Made by a program: the position numbers and the translations under genes
Shown here: positions 24,861 through 33,885 of the stretch, in pieces
Layout: every line of letters begins with the position of its first letter
Numbering within the stretch: the stretch's first letter is position 1
Assembly: GCA_017301975.1 (NCBI GenBank)
Contig: JAFLEI010000026.1
Coordinates: 1-64,000, forward strand
DNA from: Verrucomicrobiota bacterium
Lineage (GTDB): Bacteria; Verrucomicrobiota; Verrucomicrobiia; Verrucomicrobiales; Verrucomicrobiaceae
Length of the DNA stretch: 64,000 nucleotides
Reading direction: 5' to 3'
Notes under the pieces: generated by a model
What the model saw: only the letters and a program-made list of their open reading frames with translations
The model's database searches: none
Told to the model about the DNA's origin: nothing

Positions 24861-26948
24861 TCAGATGCCGGGCTCGAAAGCGGCGAGCAGGGCAGCGCCG
24901 AGCAGGGCGCATTCCTTTTTCAATTGATCCAGCAGGAGCTGGGCGCCCTTCAAATCTCCGGCGTGGGCGTATTCGCAGAGTTCGGAGGAGATGGTGAGGG
25001 CCTTTCTGGCGGCATACACGCCCAGCATGCCCTTGAGCGAGTGGGCGGACTCATAGACTTGAGGGGCTTTGCGAGCCGTGAGTGCTTTCTCGGCTTTGCG
25101 CAGGTATTTCTGCGCATCTTCAGCGAAGATGGCCACGAGTTTGCGCATGAGTTTTTCATCGCCGGTGGACTCGCGGAACTCGGCAAGATCGAAAGGAGGA
25201 GGCTCGATTTGCGGCTGGGGGGCGGGTGATGCGGGTGCAGGGGATGCCGTGGCATTCTGCGGTGTGGAGGAACGTGCAGCGAACTGCTCCACGACCTGGA
25301 ACAATTCAGCCGAGCGCAGGGGTTTGGCGATGTAATCATCCATGCCTGCAGCGAGGCAGCGTTCGCGGTCGCCTTTCATGGCATTGGCTGTCATGGCGAT
25401 GATGGGAACATGCCTGCCCGTGGATTTTTCAGTCTTCCGGATCCTGGCGGTGGCTTCGTAGCCATTGATGCCTGGCATGTGAACATCCATTAAAATGGCG
25501 TCAAAGGTCTCCTTGTCACAGCGGTCGATGGCTTCCCTGCCGTTGGCGGCCAGACTGACCACGTGGCCGCGTTTTTCCAGCATGCGTGCGCCGACGATCT
25601 GACTGACGTGGCCGTCTTCCACGATGAGCACCTTCATGGAGGCGCGGGCGGTGAGCAGCGGTTTGATGCGGGGCGATCTGGGCTTGAGAGAAACACCGCT
25701 GGTCCGGCCGAAGGCGGCGGTAAAGTGGAAGGTGCTGCCGGTGCCGGGCTGGCTTTCCACCCAGATGCGACCCTGCATGAGAGCGACGAGATCATGGCAG
25801 ATGGCGAGGCCGAGGCCTGTGCCGCCGTAGCGCCGGGAGGTGGAGGTCTCCGCCTGGGTGAAGGCTTCAAAAATGCTTTCGCGCATGTCTTCCGCAATGC
25901 CGATGCCGGTGTCGTTGATCTTGAAATGCAGCATGACCTTGTCGGCGGTCTGGGATTCCATGCTGACATCAATGGTGACGCCGCCCTTGTGGGTGAACTT
26001 GATGGCGTTGCCAATCAGATTGACCAGGATCTGCCGCAGGCGGCCATCGTCCCCGATGAGACGCGGGGGAACTTCGGGGCTGATGTGGTGGAGGAAGACC
26101 AGTCGCTTTTGAAATGCGCGGATGCCCATGGCCTGGGAGATTTCCGTGACGACCTCATTCAGATCAAACTCGTGGGCGTCCAGTTCCATCCTGCCGGCCT
26201 CGATTTTGGAAAAGTCGAGGATGTCATTGAGAAGCTCCAGCAGGGAATCGGCGGAAAGCTTGAGCATTTCCAGGTATTCACGCTGGGTTTCGCCGAGGTC
26301 CGTTCCGAGGAGCAGTTCGCTCATGCCAATGACGCCGTTCATCGGGGTGCGAATTTCATGGCTCATGTTCGCCAGAAAGGCGCTTTTGGCGCTGCTGGCG
26401 GACTCGGCGGCCCGGCGGGCCTGACGCAGCTCTTCTTCGGCATGCTTGCGTTCGGTCACATCGGTATGCGAGCCCGCCATGCGGTAGGGGGTGCCGTGCT
26501 CATCACGAAGGGCCCGGCCGCGGGCGAGGATCCAGCGCCAGCCGCCGTCCTTGTGGCGGAAGCGAAACTCCACGGAATAACGAGGAATGCGGCCGGCCAG
26601 ATAGTCGTTCAGGGTGGCCATCACGCGGTCGTGATCTTCCGGGTGCAGCTGGTTTTCGAAGGTGGCGAAGACATTTTCCAGCTCGGCATCTTCATACCCG
26701 ATCATGCTTTTCCAAGGCGGGGAGAAGAAAACTTTGCCGGTGCGGATGTCCCAGTCCCAGATGCCGTCGCTGGTGCCGCGCACCGCCAGCGCAAAGCGCT
26801 CCTCGCTTTCCGCGAGTTCGCGCACTGCTTCCGCTGGTGCATCGGGCTGGCGCAGGCGGCATGCGTTCAGCACGTCCTCCAGTTCTCGAATACGCTGCTT
26901 CAACTCCGGCACGGAGTCGCCAGCGGCATGCTCATGATTTTCTGACAT
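24861..26948 (-). CDS. Hybrid sensor histidine kinase (PAS-HisKA-HATPase-REC-HPt)
   Basis: A 695-residue soluble kinase from MSENHEHAAGD. The order is an N-terminal coiled coil (residues 10-45), a PAS/PAC sensor (about 50-165), HisKA with MSHEIRTPMNG (about 194), HATPase with DTGIGI and GGTGLGL, a receiver with MDVHMPG (about 484) and an HPt domain with SAHSLKGML (about 632). It has every module for a four-step phosphorelay except a final output protein. It converges with the receiver-MBL fusion, with the stops one base apart. There are no transmembrane helices, so it senses a cytoplasmic signal. An upstream in-frame start at 27125 adds residues that look non-coding. Confidence 0.92.
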   Translation of the reverse strand: MSENHEHAAGDSVPELKQRIRELEDVLNACRLRQPDAPAEAVRELAESEERFALAVRGTSDGIWDWDIRTGKVFFSPPWKSMIGYEDAELENVFATFENQLHPEDHDRVMATLNDYLAGRIPRYSVEFRFRHKDGGWRWILARGRALRDEHGTPYRMAGSHTDVTERKHAEEELRQARRAAESASSAKSAFLANMSHEIRTPMNGVIGMSELLLGTDLGETQREYLEMLKLSADSLLELLNDILDFSKIEAGRMELDAHEFDLNEVVTEISQAMGIRAFQKRLVFLHHISPEVPPRLIGDDGRLRQILVNLIGNAIKFTHKGGVTIDVSMESQTADKVMLHFKINDTGIGIAEDMRESIFEAFTQAETSTSRRYGGTGLGLAICHDLVALMQGRIWVESQPGTGSTFHFTAAFGRTSGVSLKPRSPRIKPLLTARASMKVLIVEDGHVSQIVGARMLEKRGHVVSLAANGREAIDRCDKETFDAILMDVHMPGINGYEATARIRKTEKSTGRHVPIIAMTANAMKGDRERCLAAGMDDYIAKPLRSAELFQVVEQFAARSSTPQNATASPAPASPAPQPQIEPPPFDLAEFRESTGDEKLMRKLVAIFAEDAQKYLRKAEKALTARKAPQVYESAHSLKGMLGVYAARKALTISSELCEYAHAGDLKGAQLLLDQLKKECALLGAALLAAFEPGI

Positions 26949-27133
26949 GGGGGTTGGGGACGTCCTCTGGGCGGTTGGGGAGCGGACGCGTGGGATGAAT
27001 AGACACAAATTGAAACAAACAAACTCAAAAGGAGGATTTAGAACCGCAAAGTGTGAGGCGTTTCGGCCGGTGAAATGCGTCAAAATGGATCTGCTTGAGT
27101 TTTTCGGCGCGCTGCCGTCGTTCATGTTTCCGC

Positions 27134-28315
27134 ATGAACCGCCGCCATCTTCTCGCCTCCCTGCCTGCTGTTTTCACCGCTTCCAGCTTTGCTGCCGCGA
27201 GTGATCCCAAACTTCGTGTCGCCGTCATCGGCCATACCGGACATGGCGGCTTTGGCCACGGCCTGGACACGATGTGGCTCAAGATCCCCACTGTCGAAAT
27301 CGTCGCTGTGGCAGATGCGGACGAGAAGGGGCTGAAGGCGGAGCTGAAGAAGCTGGGGGTGGAAAAGGGCTTTGCCGACTACCACGCCATGCTCGCCGAG
27401 GTGAAGCCGGACATTGTCGCCATTGGTCCGCGTCATATTGACCAGCATCGTGACATGCTGCTGGCGGCGATCCAGGCCGGGGCGCGCGGAATCTACATTG
27501 AAAAGCCGTTTTGCCGCAGTCTGGAAGAAGCGGATGAAGTCATTGCCGCTGCGGAGAAGGCGGGCACGAAGATCGCCATCGCGCACCGCAACCGATACCA
27601 TCCGGTGCTGCCCGTGGTGGCCAAGTTGATCGAGGAGGGCGAGATCGGCCGGGTGCTGGAGATGCGGGGGCGGGGCAAGGAGGATGCGCGCGGAGGCTCG
27701 CTGGATCTCTGGGTGCTGGGCACGCATCTTTTCAACCTTGCCACCTACTTTGGGGGAGCGCCCCAGGCGTGCAGCGCGGTGGTGCTGCAGGACGGGAAGC
27801 CGGTGACGAAGGCGGATGTGAAGGAGGGGGATGAAGGGATCGGTGCGCTGGCGGGCAATGAGGTGCATGCGAGGTTTGAACTGGCGAAAGGCATGCCGCT
27901 GTTCTTTGACTCGGTGCAGAATGCGGGCGTCAAGGAGGCGGGATTTGGCCTGCAGATCATCGGCACGAAGGGCATCATCGACTTCCGCATTGACAAGGAG
28001 CCGGTGGCCCATCTGTGCGCCGGCAGTCCGTTCAATCCGGCCATCAAGGAGCCGCGTCAGTGGCAGCCCATCACCACGGGCGGGGTCAACAAGCCGGAGC
28101 CCATTGTCAATCTGGGCGCCCAAGTCGCCGGGCATCAAACGGCCGGGCTGGACCTGATCGCCGCCATTGAGGAAAAGCGTGCGCCGCTGATCGATGCGCA
28201 GCAGGGGCTTGAGACGATTGAAATGGTCAGCGCGGTGTTTGAGTCGCACCGGATGAATGGTCAGCGTGTGACTTTCCCGCTGAAGACACGCGTCAACCCG
28301 CTCACACTGCTATGA
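27134..28315 (+). CDS. Gfo/Idh/MocA-family oxidoreductase with Tat-like signal
   Basis: A 393-residue protein starting MNRRHLLASLPAVFTA, a twin-arginine-like export signal. It is followed by a Rossmann fold (VAVIGHTGHGGFG, residues ~27-39, then VADADEKG) and the family motif YIEKPFCRS containing the EKP catalytic lysine. The C-terminal half is the usual Gfo/Idh alpha/beta sheet domain. These enzymes reduce or oxidise sugar-type substrates with NAD(P). Exported members are very numerous in Planctomycetes and Verrucomicrobia. The stop overlaps the nagA start (ATGA), so the substrate may be an amino sugar derivative; that is inference. Confidence 0.88.
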   Translation: MNRRHLLASLPAVFTASSFAAASDPKLRVAVIGHTGHGGFGHGLDTMWLKIPTVEIVAVADADEKGLKAELKKLGVEKGFADYHAMLAEVKPDIVAIGPRHIDQHRDMLLAAIQAGARGIYIEKPFCRSLEEADEVIAAAEKAGTKIAIAHRNRYHPVLPVVAKLIEEGEIGRVLEMRGRGKEDARGGSLDLWVLGTHLFNLATYFGGAPQACSAVVLQDGKPVTKADVKEGDEGIGALAGNEVHARFELAKGMPLFFDSVQNAGVKEAGFGLQIIGTKGIIDFRIDKEPVAHLCAGSPFNPAIKEPRQWQPITTGGVNKPEPIVNLGAQVAGHQTAGLDLIAAIEEKRAPLIDAQQGLETIEMVSAVFESHRMNGQRVTFPLKTRVNPLTLL

Positions 28316-29520
28316 AAAAGCCACCTGCAGCGCCGCTGCTCATTGAAAACGGCACGCTTGTTCTGCCAGACCGGTTGATCGAAGGCGGGGCGGTGCTGTG
28401 TGAACGCGGCAGGATCATGGCGGCCGGCAAACGTGTCGCGGTGCCGAAGACTGCGACGGTGATCGATGCGAAGGGGGGCTACATCAGTCCCGGGTTCATC
28501 GACATTCATGTGCATGGCGGGGCTGGGGCTGACTTCATGGACGGCACGGCGGCGGCGGTGCGCACGGCCCTGAAGGCGCATGCGCGGCATGGCACCACCT
28601 CGATTTTTCCCACGACCACGACGGGAGCACCGGAGCAGATCATGGAGATGCTGGCTGCATGCCGCGAGGCCCAGCGAAGCTGGGAGCCCGGGGATGGCTC
28701 ACGCATTGCCGGGGTGCATTTGTACGGCCCATATTTTGCGCCGGACAAGGTGGGGTGCCACTCGCGTGAAGGACGGCGTGCGCCCGATGCGGAGGAGTAT
28801 GCGCGGTGGTTTGGGGATGATCTGGTGCGGATCGCCACATGTGCGGCGGAGCTGCCCGGGGCGGAGGCGTTTTACCGCATGGCGCGCAAGCGGCGCTGCC
28901 TGATCACCTGCGGGCATTCGAACGCCAACTGGGCGGAGATGGCGAGCGCCTTCAAGGCGGGGATGCGGCATGTGGATCATTTTTGGTGTGCGATGAGTTC
29001 TGTGACGTCCCTGCGCCCCCGTTTTGGCACACCGATGCAGGCGAGCATGGAGCAGTTCGTTCTCGCCACGGCGGACATGAGCACGGAGGTCATTGCTGAT
29101 GGCATGCACCTCTCGCCCGAGCTGCTGGATTTCGCTTTTCGCATGAAAGGGGCGCAGCGGCTGTGCCTGGTGACTGACTGCAACCGTGCGATGGACATGC
29201 CGCCGGGGCGGTACCGATTTGGGTCGGAGGCTGACGGTTCCTTCTTTGAGAGTGACGGGCGGGTGGGATTTGTCCCGGGAGAGGGACTGGCGAGTTCTGT
29301 GATGGGGCTGGACCATATGGTGCGGCACATGAAGAAGAGCACCTCGGCCACGCTGCCGGAAGCGGTGCGCATGGCGAGCCTGACGCCGGCGGAGCGGACG
29401 GGGATGGGGAAAAGGTGTGGAAGCCTGGAGAAGGGGAAGCTGGCGGATGTGCTGGTGCTGAATCGTCGGCTGGAAGTTCAACGGACTTTCATCGGGGGTG
29501 TCGAAGTGCCGCATGACTGA
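28312..29520 (+). CDS. nagA: N-acetylglucosamine-6-phosphate deacetylase-like amidohydrolase
   Basis: A 402-residue amidohydrolase. Metal ligands in IDIHVHGGAG (H66, H68) follow a small N-terminal beta domain. A conserved TSIFPTTTTG strand, GVHLYGPYF, ITCGHSNA and VTDCNRAMD (the TDxxxA proton-shuttle Asp) complete the pattern of NagA. The reaction would be removal of acetate from GlcNAc-6-phosphate in amino-sugar and wall recycling. It is translationally coupled on both sides: ATGA with the oxidoreductase, and its stop lies inside the first codons of the DUF1287 gene. No nagB or kinase is nearby, so the exact substrate is open. Confidence 0.85.
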   Translation: MKKPPAAPLLIENGTLVLPDRLIEGGAVLCERGRIMAAGKRVAVPKTATVIDAKGGYISPGFIDIHVHGGAGADFMDGTAAAVRTALKAHARHGTTSIFPTTTTGAPEQIMEMLAACREAQRSWEPGDGSRIAGVHLYGPYFAPDKVGCHSREGRRAPDAEEYARWFGDDLVRIATCAAELPGAEAFYRMARKRRCLITCGHSNANWAEMASAFKAGMRHVDHFWCAMSSVTSLRPRFGTPMQASMEQFVLATADMSTEVIADGMHLSPELLDFAFRMKGAQRLCLVTDCNRAMDMPPGRYRFGSEADGSFFESDGRVGFVPGEGLASSVMGLDHMVRHMKKSTSATLPEAVRMASLTPAERTGMGKRCGSLEKGKLADVLVLNRRLEVQRTFIGGVEVPHD

Positions 29521-30106
29521 CTTCTTGCGCCGCGACTTTTTGTTTTTGGCATGTGCCCTGGCATGCAGGGCGGAGACGAGCGCATCGAACTTTGCCGATC
29601 GGTTGGTAAAGGCGGCACTGGAACGCGTGCAGCACACGGTGCGCTATGATCCCGCCTACGTGGTGCTGGATTATCCCAACGGGGATGTGCCTGCGGACAC
29701 GGGTGTGTGCACGGATGAAGTCATCCGCAGCTACCGGGCGCTGGGGATCGACCTGCAAAAGCTGGTGCACGAAGACATGAAGCGCGCCTTTGGAGCGTAC
29801 CCAAAGATCTGGGGACTGAGCTCAACGGACAAAAACATTGATCACCGCCGAGTGCCGAATTTGCAGACTTTTTTCAAGCGGCGTGGGGCGGCCCTGCCGG
29901 TCACGCAAAAGGCGGAGGATTATCTGCCGGGGGATCTCATCACCTGCACCGTGGCGGGCAGTCTGCCGCACATTGCGATTGTGGTGCCGGCGGCGGACGG
30001 GAGTGAGACGCCTTGGATTGTCCATAACATCGGTCAGGGGCCCAGGCATGAGAGCCGCCTGTTTGAATTTCCGATCACCGGCCACTACCGGTTTCATCCG
30101 CATTAA
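29513..30106 (+). CDS. DUF1287 family exported protein
   Basis: A 197-residue protein from MTDFLRRDFLF with a signal-peptide-like start. The mature part has YPNGDVPADTGVCTDEVIRSYR with a conserved Cys, DYLPGDLITC and LPHIAIVV with a candidate catalytic His. This is the DUF1287 pattern, thought to be an NlpC/P60-like cysteine hydrolase fold that may act on peptidoglycan. The start overlaps the end of nagA by 8 bases, which ties it to cell-wall or amino-sugar turnover. Its stop TAA shares bases with the convergent recJ stop. Confidence 0.82.
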   Translation: MTDFLRRDFLFLACALACRAETSASNFADRLVKAALERVQHTVRYDPAYVVLDYPNGDVPADTGVCTDEVIRSYRALGIDLQKLVHEDMKRAFGAYPKIWGLSSTDKNIDHRRVPNLQTFFKRRGAALPVTQKAEDYLPGDLITCTVAGSLPHIAIVVPAADGSETPWIVHNIGQGPRHESRLFEFPITGHYRFHPH

Positions 30107-31824
30107 ACGGGTGCAGCGGAGCGCACTGCCTCCAGCGTGAGCTGCCACTGCTCCGTGCCGCGAAACCACCCGCGCTGGATGCGCATGGCGACATCCCACG
30201 GGGCAGGGGGGAGATTGCCAATGGGGGCATTGAACCAGCGGGCCTCCATCGAAGCGCCATCCTGGGTGAGGATGATGCGCAGATGTTTTTCTTTCATCGT
30301 GCGGCCCGGGAGCTTGGGCTTCACATTGCGGCAGAGAAACAGGGGCTCGGTGTTTTTTTGGCCGAAGGGTTCGAGGAGCTTGTAGCTTTCGAAGAAGCTC
30401 AGGGAGAGGTCACGCAGCTTCACTTCTGCATCGAGCTCCAGCACGGCGGTCATGGCCTCCTTGCTCAGGGCCTCGCGGGCTGCGGCCTGAAAGGCGGTGC
30501 GGAAGGAGTCGATCTTGTCCTCGTGAACGGAGATGCCGGCTGCCATGGCGTGGCCGCCACCGCCGAGCAGGTGATCGCGGCAGATGTCGATGGCTTCGAC
30601 GAGCGAAAAGCCGGGGATGCTGCGCCCGCTGCCTTTGCCGATGCCTTCTTCATTGATGGACACGAGAATCGTGGGGCGGTGGCACAGGCGGGAGATGCGG
30701 GAGGCGACAATGCCGATCACACCCGGATGCCACTTGCGCGAGGCCAGCACAATGGCGGAAACTTTGTCGATTTCGCCGATGTTGGCGAGCATCGCCTCGG
30801 CTTCGAGGTGCACCTGCTGCTCCACGTTTTGACGATCCTTGTTGTGCGCTTCGAGCAGCTCGGCCAGAGCGGCGCCTTTGACAGAGTCTGTGGCGAGGAG
30901 GAGCTGCAGGGCGGTGGCGGCGGTGTCGAGACGGCCCGCGGCATTCAAGCGGGGGCCGAGGCGGAAGCCGACGTGATGTGTCTGCACGAGGCCCTCCACA
31001 CCGGCGATCTGCTTCAAGGCTTTCAGGCCATGGCGTGTCGTTTGTGCCAGGGCCTCAAGGCCGCGCCGCACCAGCAGGCGGTTTTCATCAACGAGGGGGA
31101 CGAGATCCGCCACGGTGCCGAGCGCTACGAGATCGAGCGTTTCCTTGAGATCGTAGCTTGCGATCATGCGCGTCTTCAGCAGGGCATGCGAGACTTTGAA
31201 CACGAGGCCGGCGGTGCAGAAGTAGTGGTAGTCCTTGCCGAGCTTTGGATTCACCAGGGCTAGGCATTCGGGGCGGCCCTTTGGCGAGAGCTCATGGTGA
31301 TCGATGATGACGCAGTCCACGCCGTCTGCACGGAGCTTTGCGACTTCATTCAACGAGGTGGTGCCGCAGTCGAGAGCGATGAACAGATCCGGCTTGCCAA
31401 ACTGCTCGTAGCATTTGGCGATGCCATCGAGGCTGAGGCCATAGCCTTCCTCCATGCGCGTGGGCAGGAAGAGATGGGTGGCGAGGCCGTAGGCTTTCAA
31501 GATCAGATGCATCAGCGCCATGGAGGTGACGCCATCCACATCGTAGTCGCCATAGAGGACGACGCTTTGCTGTTCATCGATGGCGCGCAGGATTCGCTCC
31601 ACGGCGGGCTTCATTTCGGGCAGCACGGTGGGATCGCCGAGGGTGGCGAGCTTGGGCACGAGGAAATCGCGCGCGAGTTCCACGGTGGTGAGGCCGCGCT
31701 GTACGAGAAGCTGCGCCATGAGCGAGGACAGCCCCATGTCTGCCGCCAGCTCGGCGGCGCCCTCCACGGCGGGCTTCAGCAGCCAGCGTGGCGGACGTAT
31801 CGAAATGGGGGCGGGTTCAGACAT
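30103..31824 (-). CDS. recJ: Single-stranded-DNA exonuclease RecJ
   Basis: A 573-residue DHH-family exonuclease. The motifs are YGDYDVDGVTS (residues 91-101), DCGTT, IDHHE (174-178), VALGTVADLVPL, GPRLNAAGRL, then the DHHA1 motif GGGGHAMAAG and an OB-fold C-terminus. It degrades 5' ssDNA in recombination and mismatch repair in the cytoplasm. The length matches the family. It ends against the DUF1287 gene with overlapping stop codons (TTAA). Confidence 0.95.
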   Translation of the reverse strand: MSEPAPISIRPPRWLLKPAVEGAAELAADMGLSSLMAQLLVQRGLTTVELARDFLVPKLATLGDPTVLPEMKPAVERILRAIDEQQSVVLYGDYDVDGVTSMALMHLILKAYGLATHLFLPTRMEEGYGLSLDGIAKCYEQFGKPDLFIALDCGTTSLNEVAKLRADGVDCVIIDHHELSPKGRPECLALVNPKLGKDYHYFCTAGLVFKVSHALLKTRMIASYDLKETLDLVALGTVADLVPLVDENRLLVRRGLEALAQTTRHGLKALKQIAGVEGLVQTHHVGFRLGPRLNAAGRLDTAATALQLLLATDSVKGAALAELLEAHNKDRQNVEQQVHLEAEAMLANIGEIDKVSAIVLASRKWHPGVIGIVASRISRLCHRPTILVSINEEGIGKGSGRSIPGFSLVEAIDICRDHLLGGGGHAMAAGISVHEDKIDSFRTAFQAAAREALSKEAMTAVLELDAEVKLRDLSLSFFESYKLLEPFGQKNTEPLFLCRNVKPKLPGRTMKEKHLRIILTQDGASMEARWFNAPIGNLPPAPWDVAMRIQRGWFRGTEQWQLTLEAVRSAAPV

Positions 31825-31900
31825 GTGGATTATTTGCGAGATGAATACACCTCTGTATGTAACACGCGTGAAGCGGAGTCAAAGCCTGCTTCCCGAACGC

Positions 31901-32389
31901 ATGTCGCAGAATCAATTTGCATCTCAATCCGGCCGCTGGTGGCTTTGCACGATGGGTTTGTTCCTCATCGTGGCAGGATCGTTCTTTGCGTGGCGGATGT
32001 GGCTGTCGTATGAAAAGGCGCAGATCACGCGGCATTGGTCGCAGATTCCATGCCGCATCCTCTCCTCCCGCATCGTGAGCGAGCGCCCGACGCCGCATTC
32101 AGATCCCGCGCACCGGGTGGAGGTGCGGTATGAGTATGAGGTGGGCGGAGTGACGCACAGGAGCACGCGCATTCGCCAGGTGGAGGCCGCGCCGACGCTG
32201 CATTTTGATGACGCAGTGCAAAAGCAGCAGCAGTATCCCACGGGAACGACGCAGATGTGCTTTGTGAATCCAGCAGCGCCGGATGAGGCGGTGCTGCAGC
32301 ATGGCTCGCGCGCGGCGCTGTATTCCATCTGGTTTCCGCTGCTGTTTGGGGTGGGGATGGTGGGCGGGGCCTTACGGCGCGCGCCATGA
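31901..32389 (+). CDS. DUF3592 membrane protein
   Basis: About 162 residues from MSQNQFASQSGRWW (an in-frame ATG 60 bases upstream is an alternative). It has one N-terminal membrane helix (WLCTMGLFLIVAGSFFAW), an extracytoplasmic beta-rich domain with VEVRYEYEVGGVTHRSTRI and CFVNPAAPDEAVL, and a second helix at the end. This order is typical of DUF3592. The function is unknown. It diverges from recJ and its 3' end overlaps the convergent sulfatase by 18 bases. Confidence 0.75.
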   Translation: MSQNQFASQSGRWWLCTMGLFLIVAGSFFAWRMWLSYEKAQITRHWSQIPCRILSSRIVSERPTPHSDPAHRVEVRYEYEVGGVTHRSTRIRQVEAAPTLHFDDAVQKQQQYPTGTTQMCFVNPAAPDEAVLQHGSRAALYSIWFPLLFGVGMVGGALRRAP

Positions 32390-33805
32390 GGACTGCATGA
32401 GCTTTTCCAGTTCGGCGACGATCTCGGGTTTTTCGGAGGCGAGGTTCTTTTCCTCTCCGATGTCGGTTTCGAGATTGTAGAGGAGCTTTTCGAGGGGCTT
32501 GGGCTTGCCCTTGGCCTTGGCGTTTTTCGGAGCTGCGCCGGTGTTGAGGTGGATGAGTTTCCAGGGCCATTTGAGCACGGCGAGCTTGCCGCCCTGTTCG
32601 TCGAAGGCCCAGTAGAGGTGGGAGTGCTGCTGCTGACCTGGTTTGCCGAGCAGGGTGGGGAGGAAGGAGATGCCATCGGTTTCGGCGGTGAGCTGGGCGC
32701 CGGTGACTTCTGCCAGAGTGGGGAGCATGTCCTGGAAGGCGCTCACGTGCTCGCTGGTGGTGCCTGCTTTGATCTTGCCGGGCCACCAGGCGATGAAGGG
32801 CTCGCGGATGCCGCCGTCGGTCATGTCGCGCTTGATGCCTTTGAAGTCGCCGTTGCTGTTGAAGAAGTCGCTCAGGTGGCCGCCTTCCTGATGGGGGCCG
32901 TTGTCACTGGAGAACATGACAAGGGTGTTTTCCGCGAGGCCAAGCTCTTTGAGGCGGTCCATGATCTTGCCCACCTCGTTGTCGAGGAAGCGGATGAACT
33001 GGGCGAAGCCTTTCTCGGCATCGGGCCAGTCCTTGTCTTTGAATTCGCCGTAGTCGGGAGATTCCATGCCGTGGCCGAGGGGGGAGTTTTTGCCGGCCTC
33101 GTTGTTGGCGTGGGGAATGTTGAAGGCGTAGTAGAGAAAGAAGGGATCTTTTTCCTTGGCGCGCTCGCCGAGGTAGCGCTGCACATCGTCGGCGAGGAGC
33201 TGGGGTGCCCAAGCTTTGCGGCCGTCGAGAGGGGCTACGCCGGTGCCGACGAGATCGCTGTCGGAGTAGTCCTTGGCATCCTTGGCGGAGCCGGGGATGA
33301 CGGTGTTGGGCAGGTCCACAATCTTGCCGTTTCGGATGAGGGCCTTGGTGTAGAAGTTGTGGGCGTGGCTGGTGCCGACGTAGCCGAAGAATTCATCGAA
33401 GCCTTTGCGCTGCGGGTCGTCGAGGGGCAGGGGCTTGCCGAGGCCGTATTTGCCGATGCAGGCGGTGTGGTAGCCGGCGGATTTCAGCACCTTGGGGAGA
33501 GTGACATCGCCGTCGGGGATGGAGCCGACACCATTGCCACGCACGGCGCAATGGCCGGTGTGAAGTCCGGTCATGAGCACGCAGCGCGATGGCGCGCACA
33601 CGGTGCAGCCGGCATACATGCGGGTGAACTTCATGCCCTCGGCGGCCATCTTGTCGAGATTGGGCGTGGTCAGCGTTTTCTGGCCGAAGCAGCCGGCGTC
33701 GCCGTAGCCCATGTCGTCGGCGAGGATGAGGATGATGTTGGGCTTGTCGGCCGCTTGGGCGAAGGTGCCGAGCAGGAGCAGGGTGAGGATGAGGAGGCGC
33801 TTCAT
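32372..33805 (-). CDS. Type I (formylglycine) sulfatase, exported
   Basis: A 477-residue sulfatase with a signal peptide (MKRLLILTLLLLGTFAQA). It has the metal-binding start NIILILADDMGYGD and the signature C70-A-P-S-R74 in CTVCAPSRCVLMTG, whose cysteine must be oxidised to formylglycine. Later come FSSDNGPH and the C-terminal substrate domain. Such enzymes strip sulfate from polysaccharides and are highly expanded in marine and freshwater Verrucomicrobia and Planctomycetes. No maturase gene is in the window. A second sulfatase lies at 41733-43190. Confidence 0.92.
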   Translation of the reverse strand: MKRLLILTLLLLGTFAQAADKPNIILILADDMGYGDAGCFGQKTLTTPNLDKMAAEGMKFTRMYAGCTVCAPSRCVLMTGLHTGHCAVRGNGVGSIPDGDVTLPKVLKSAGYHTACIGKYGLGKPLPLDDPQRKGFDEFFGYVGTSHAHNFYTKALIRNGKIVDLPNTVIPGSAKDAKDYSDSDLVGTGVAPLDGRKAWAPQLLADDVQRYLGERAKEKDPFFLYYAFNIPHANNEAGKNSPLGHGMESPDYGEFKDKDWPDAEKGFAQFIRFLDNEVGKIMDRLKELGLAENTLVMFSSDNGPHQEGGHLSDFFNSNGDFKGIKRDMTDGGIREPFIAWWPGKIKAGTTSEHVSAFQDMLPTLAEVTGAQLTAETDGISFLPTLLGKPGQQQHSHLYWAFDEQGGKLAVLKWPWKLIHLNTGAAPKNAKAKGKPKPLEKLLYNLETDIGEEKNLASEKPEIVAELEKLMQSSWRAP

Positions 33806-33885
33806 GGATTAGCAGCAAACGCAGGAACTCGCGGGTTGCTTCATGAAAAAAGGCTCTCTAGCCTGTGCCTTATCCCTTGGCGGAC

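Noticed and set aside
25563..26945. A 460-codon open frame antisense to the hybrid kinase
   Set aside because: Shadow of the kinase, whose domains are complete on the minus strand.
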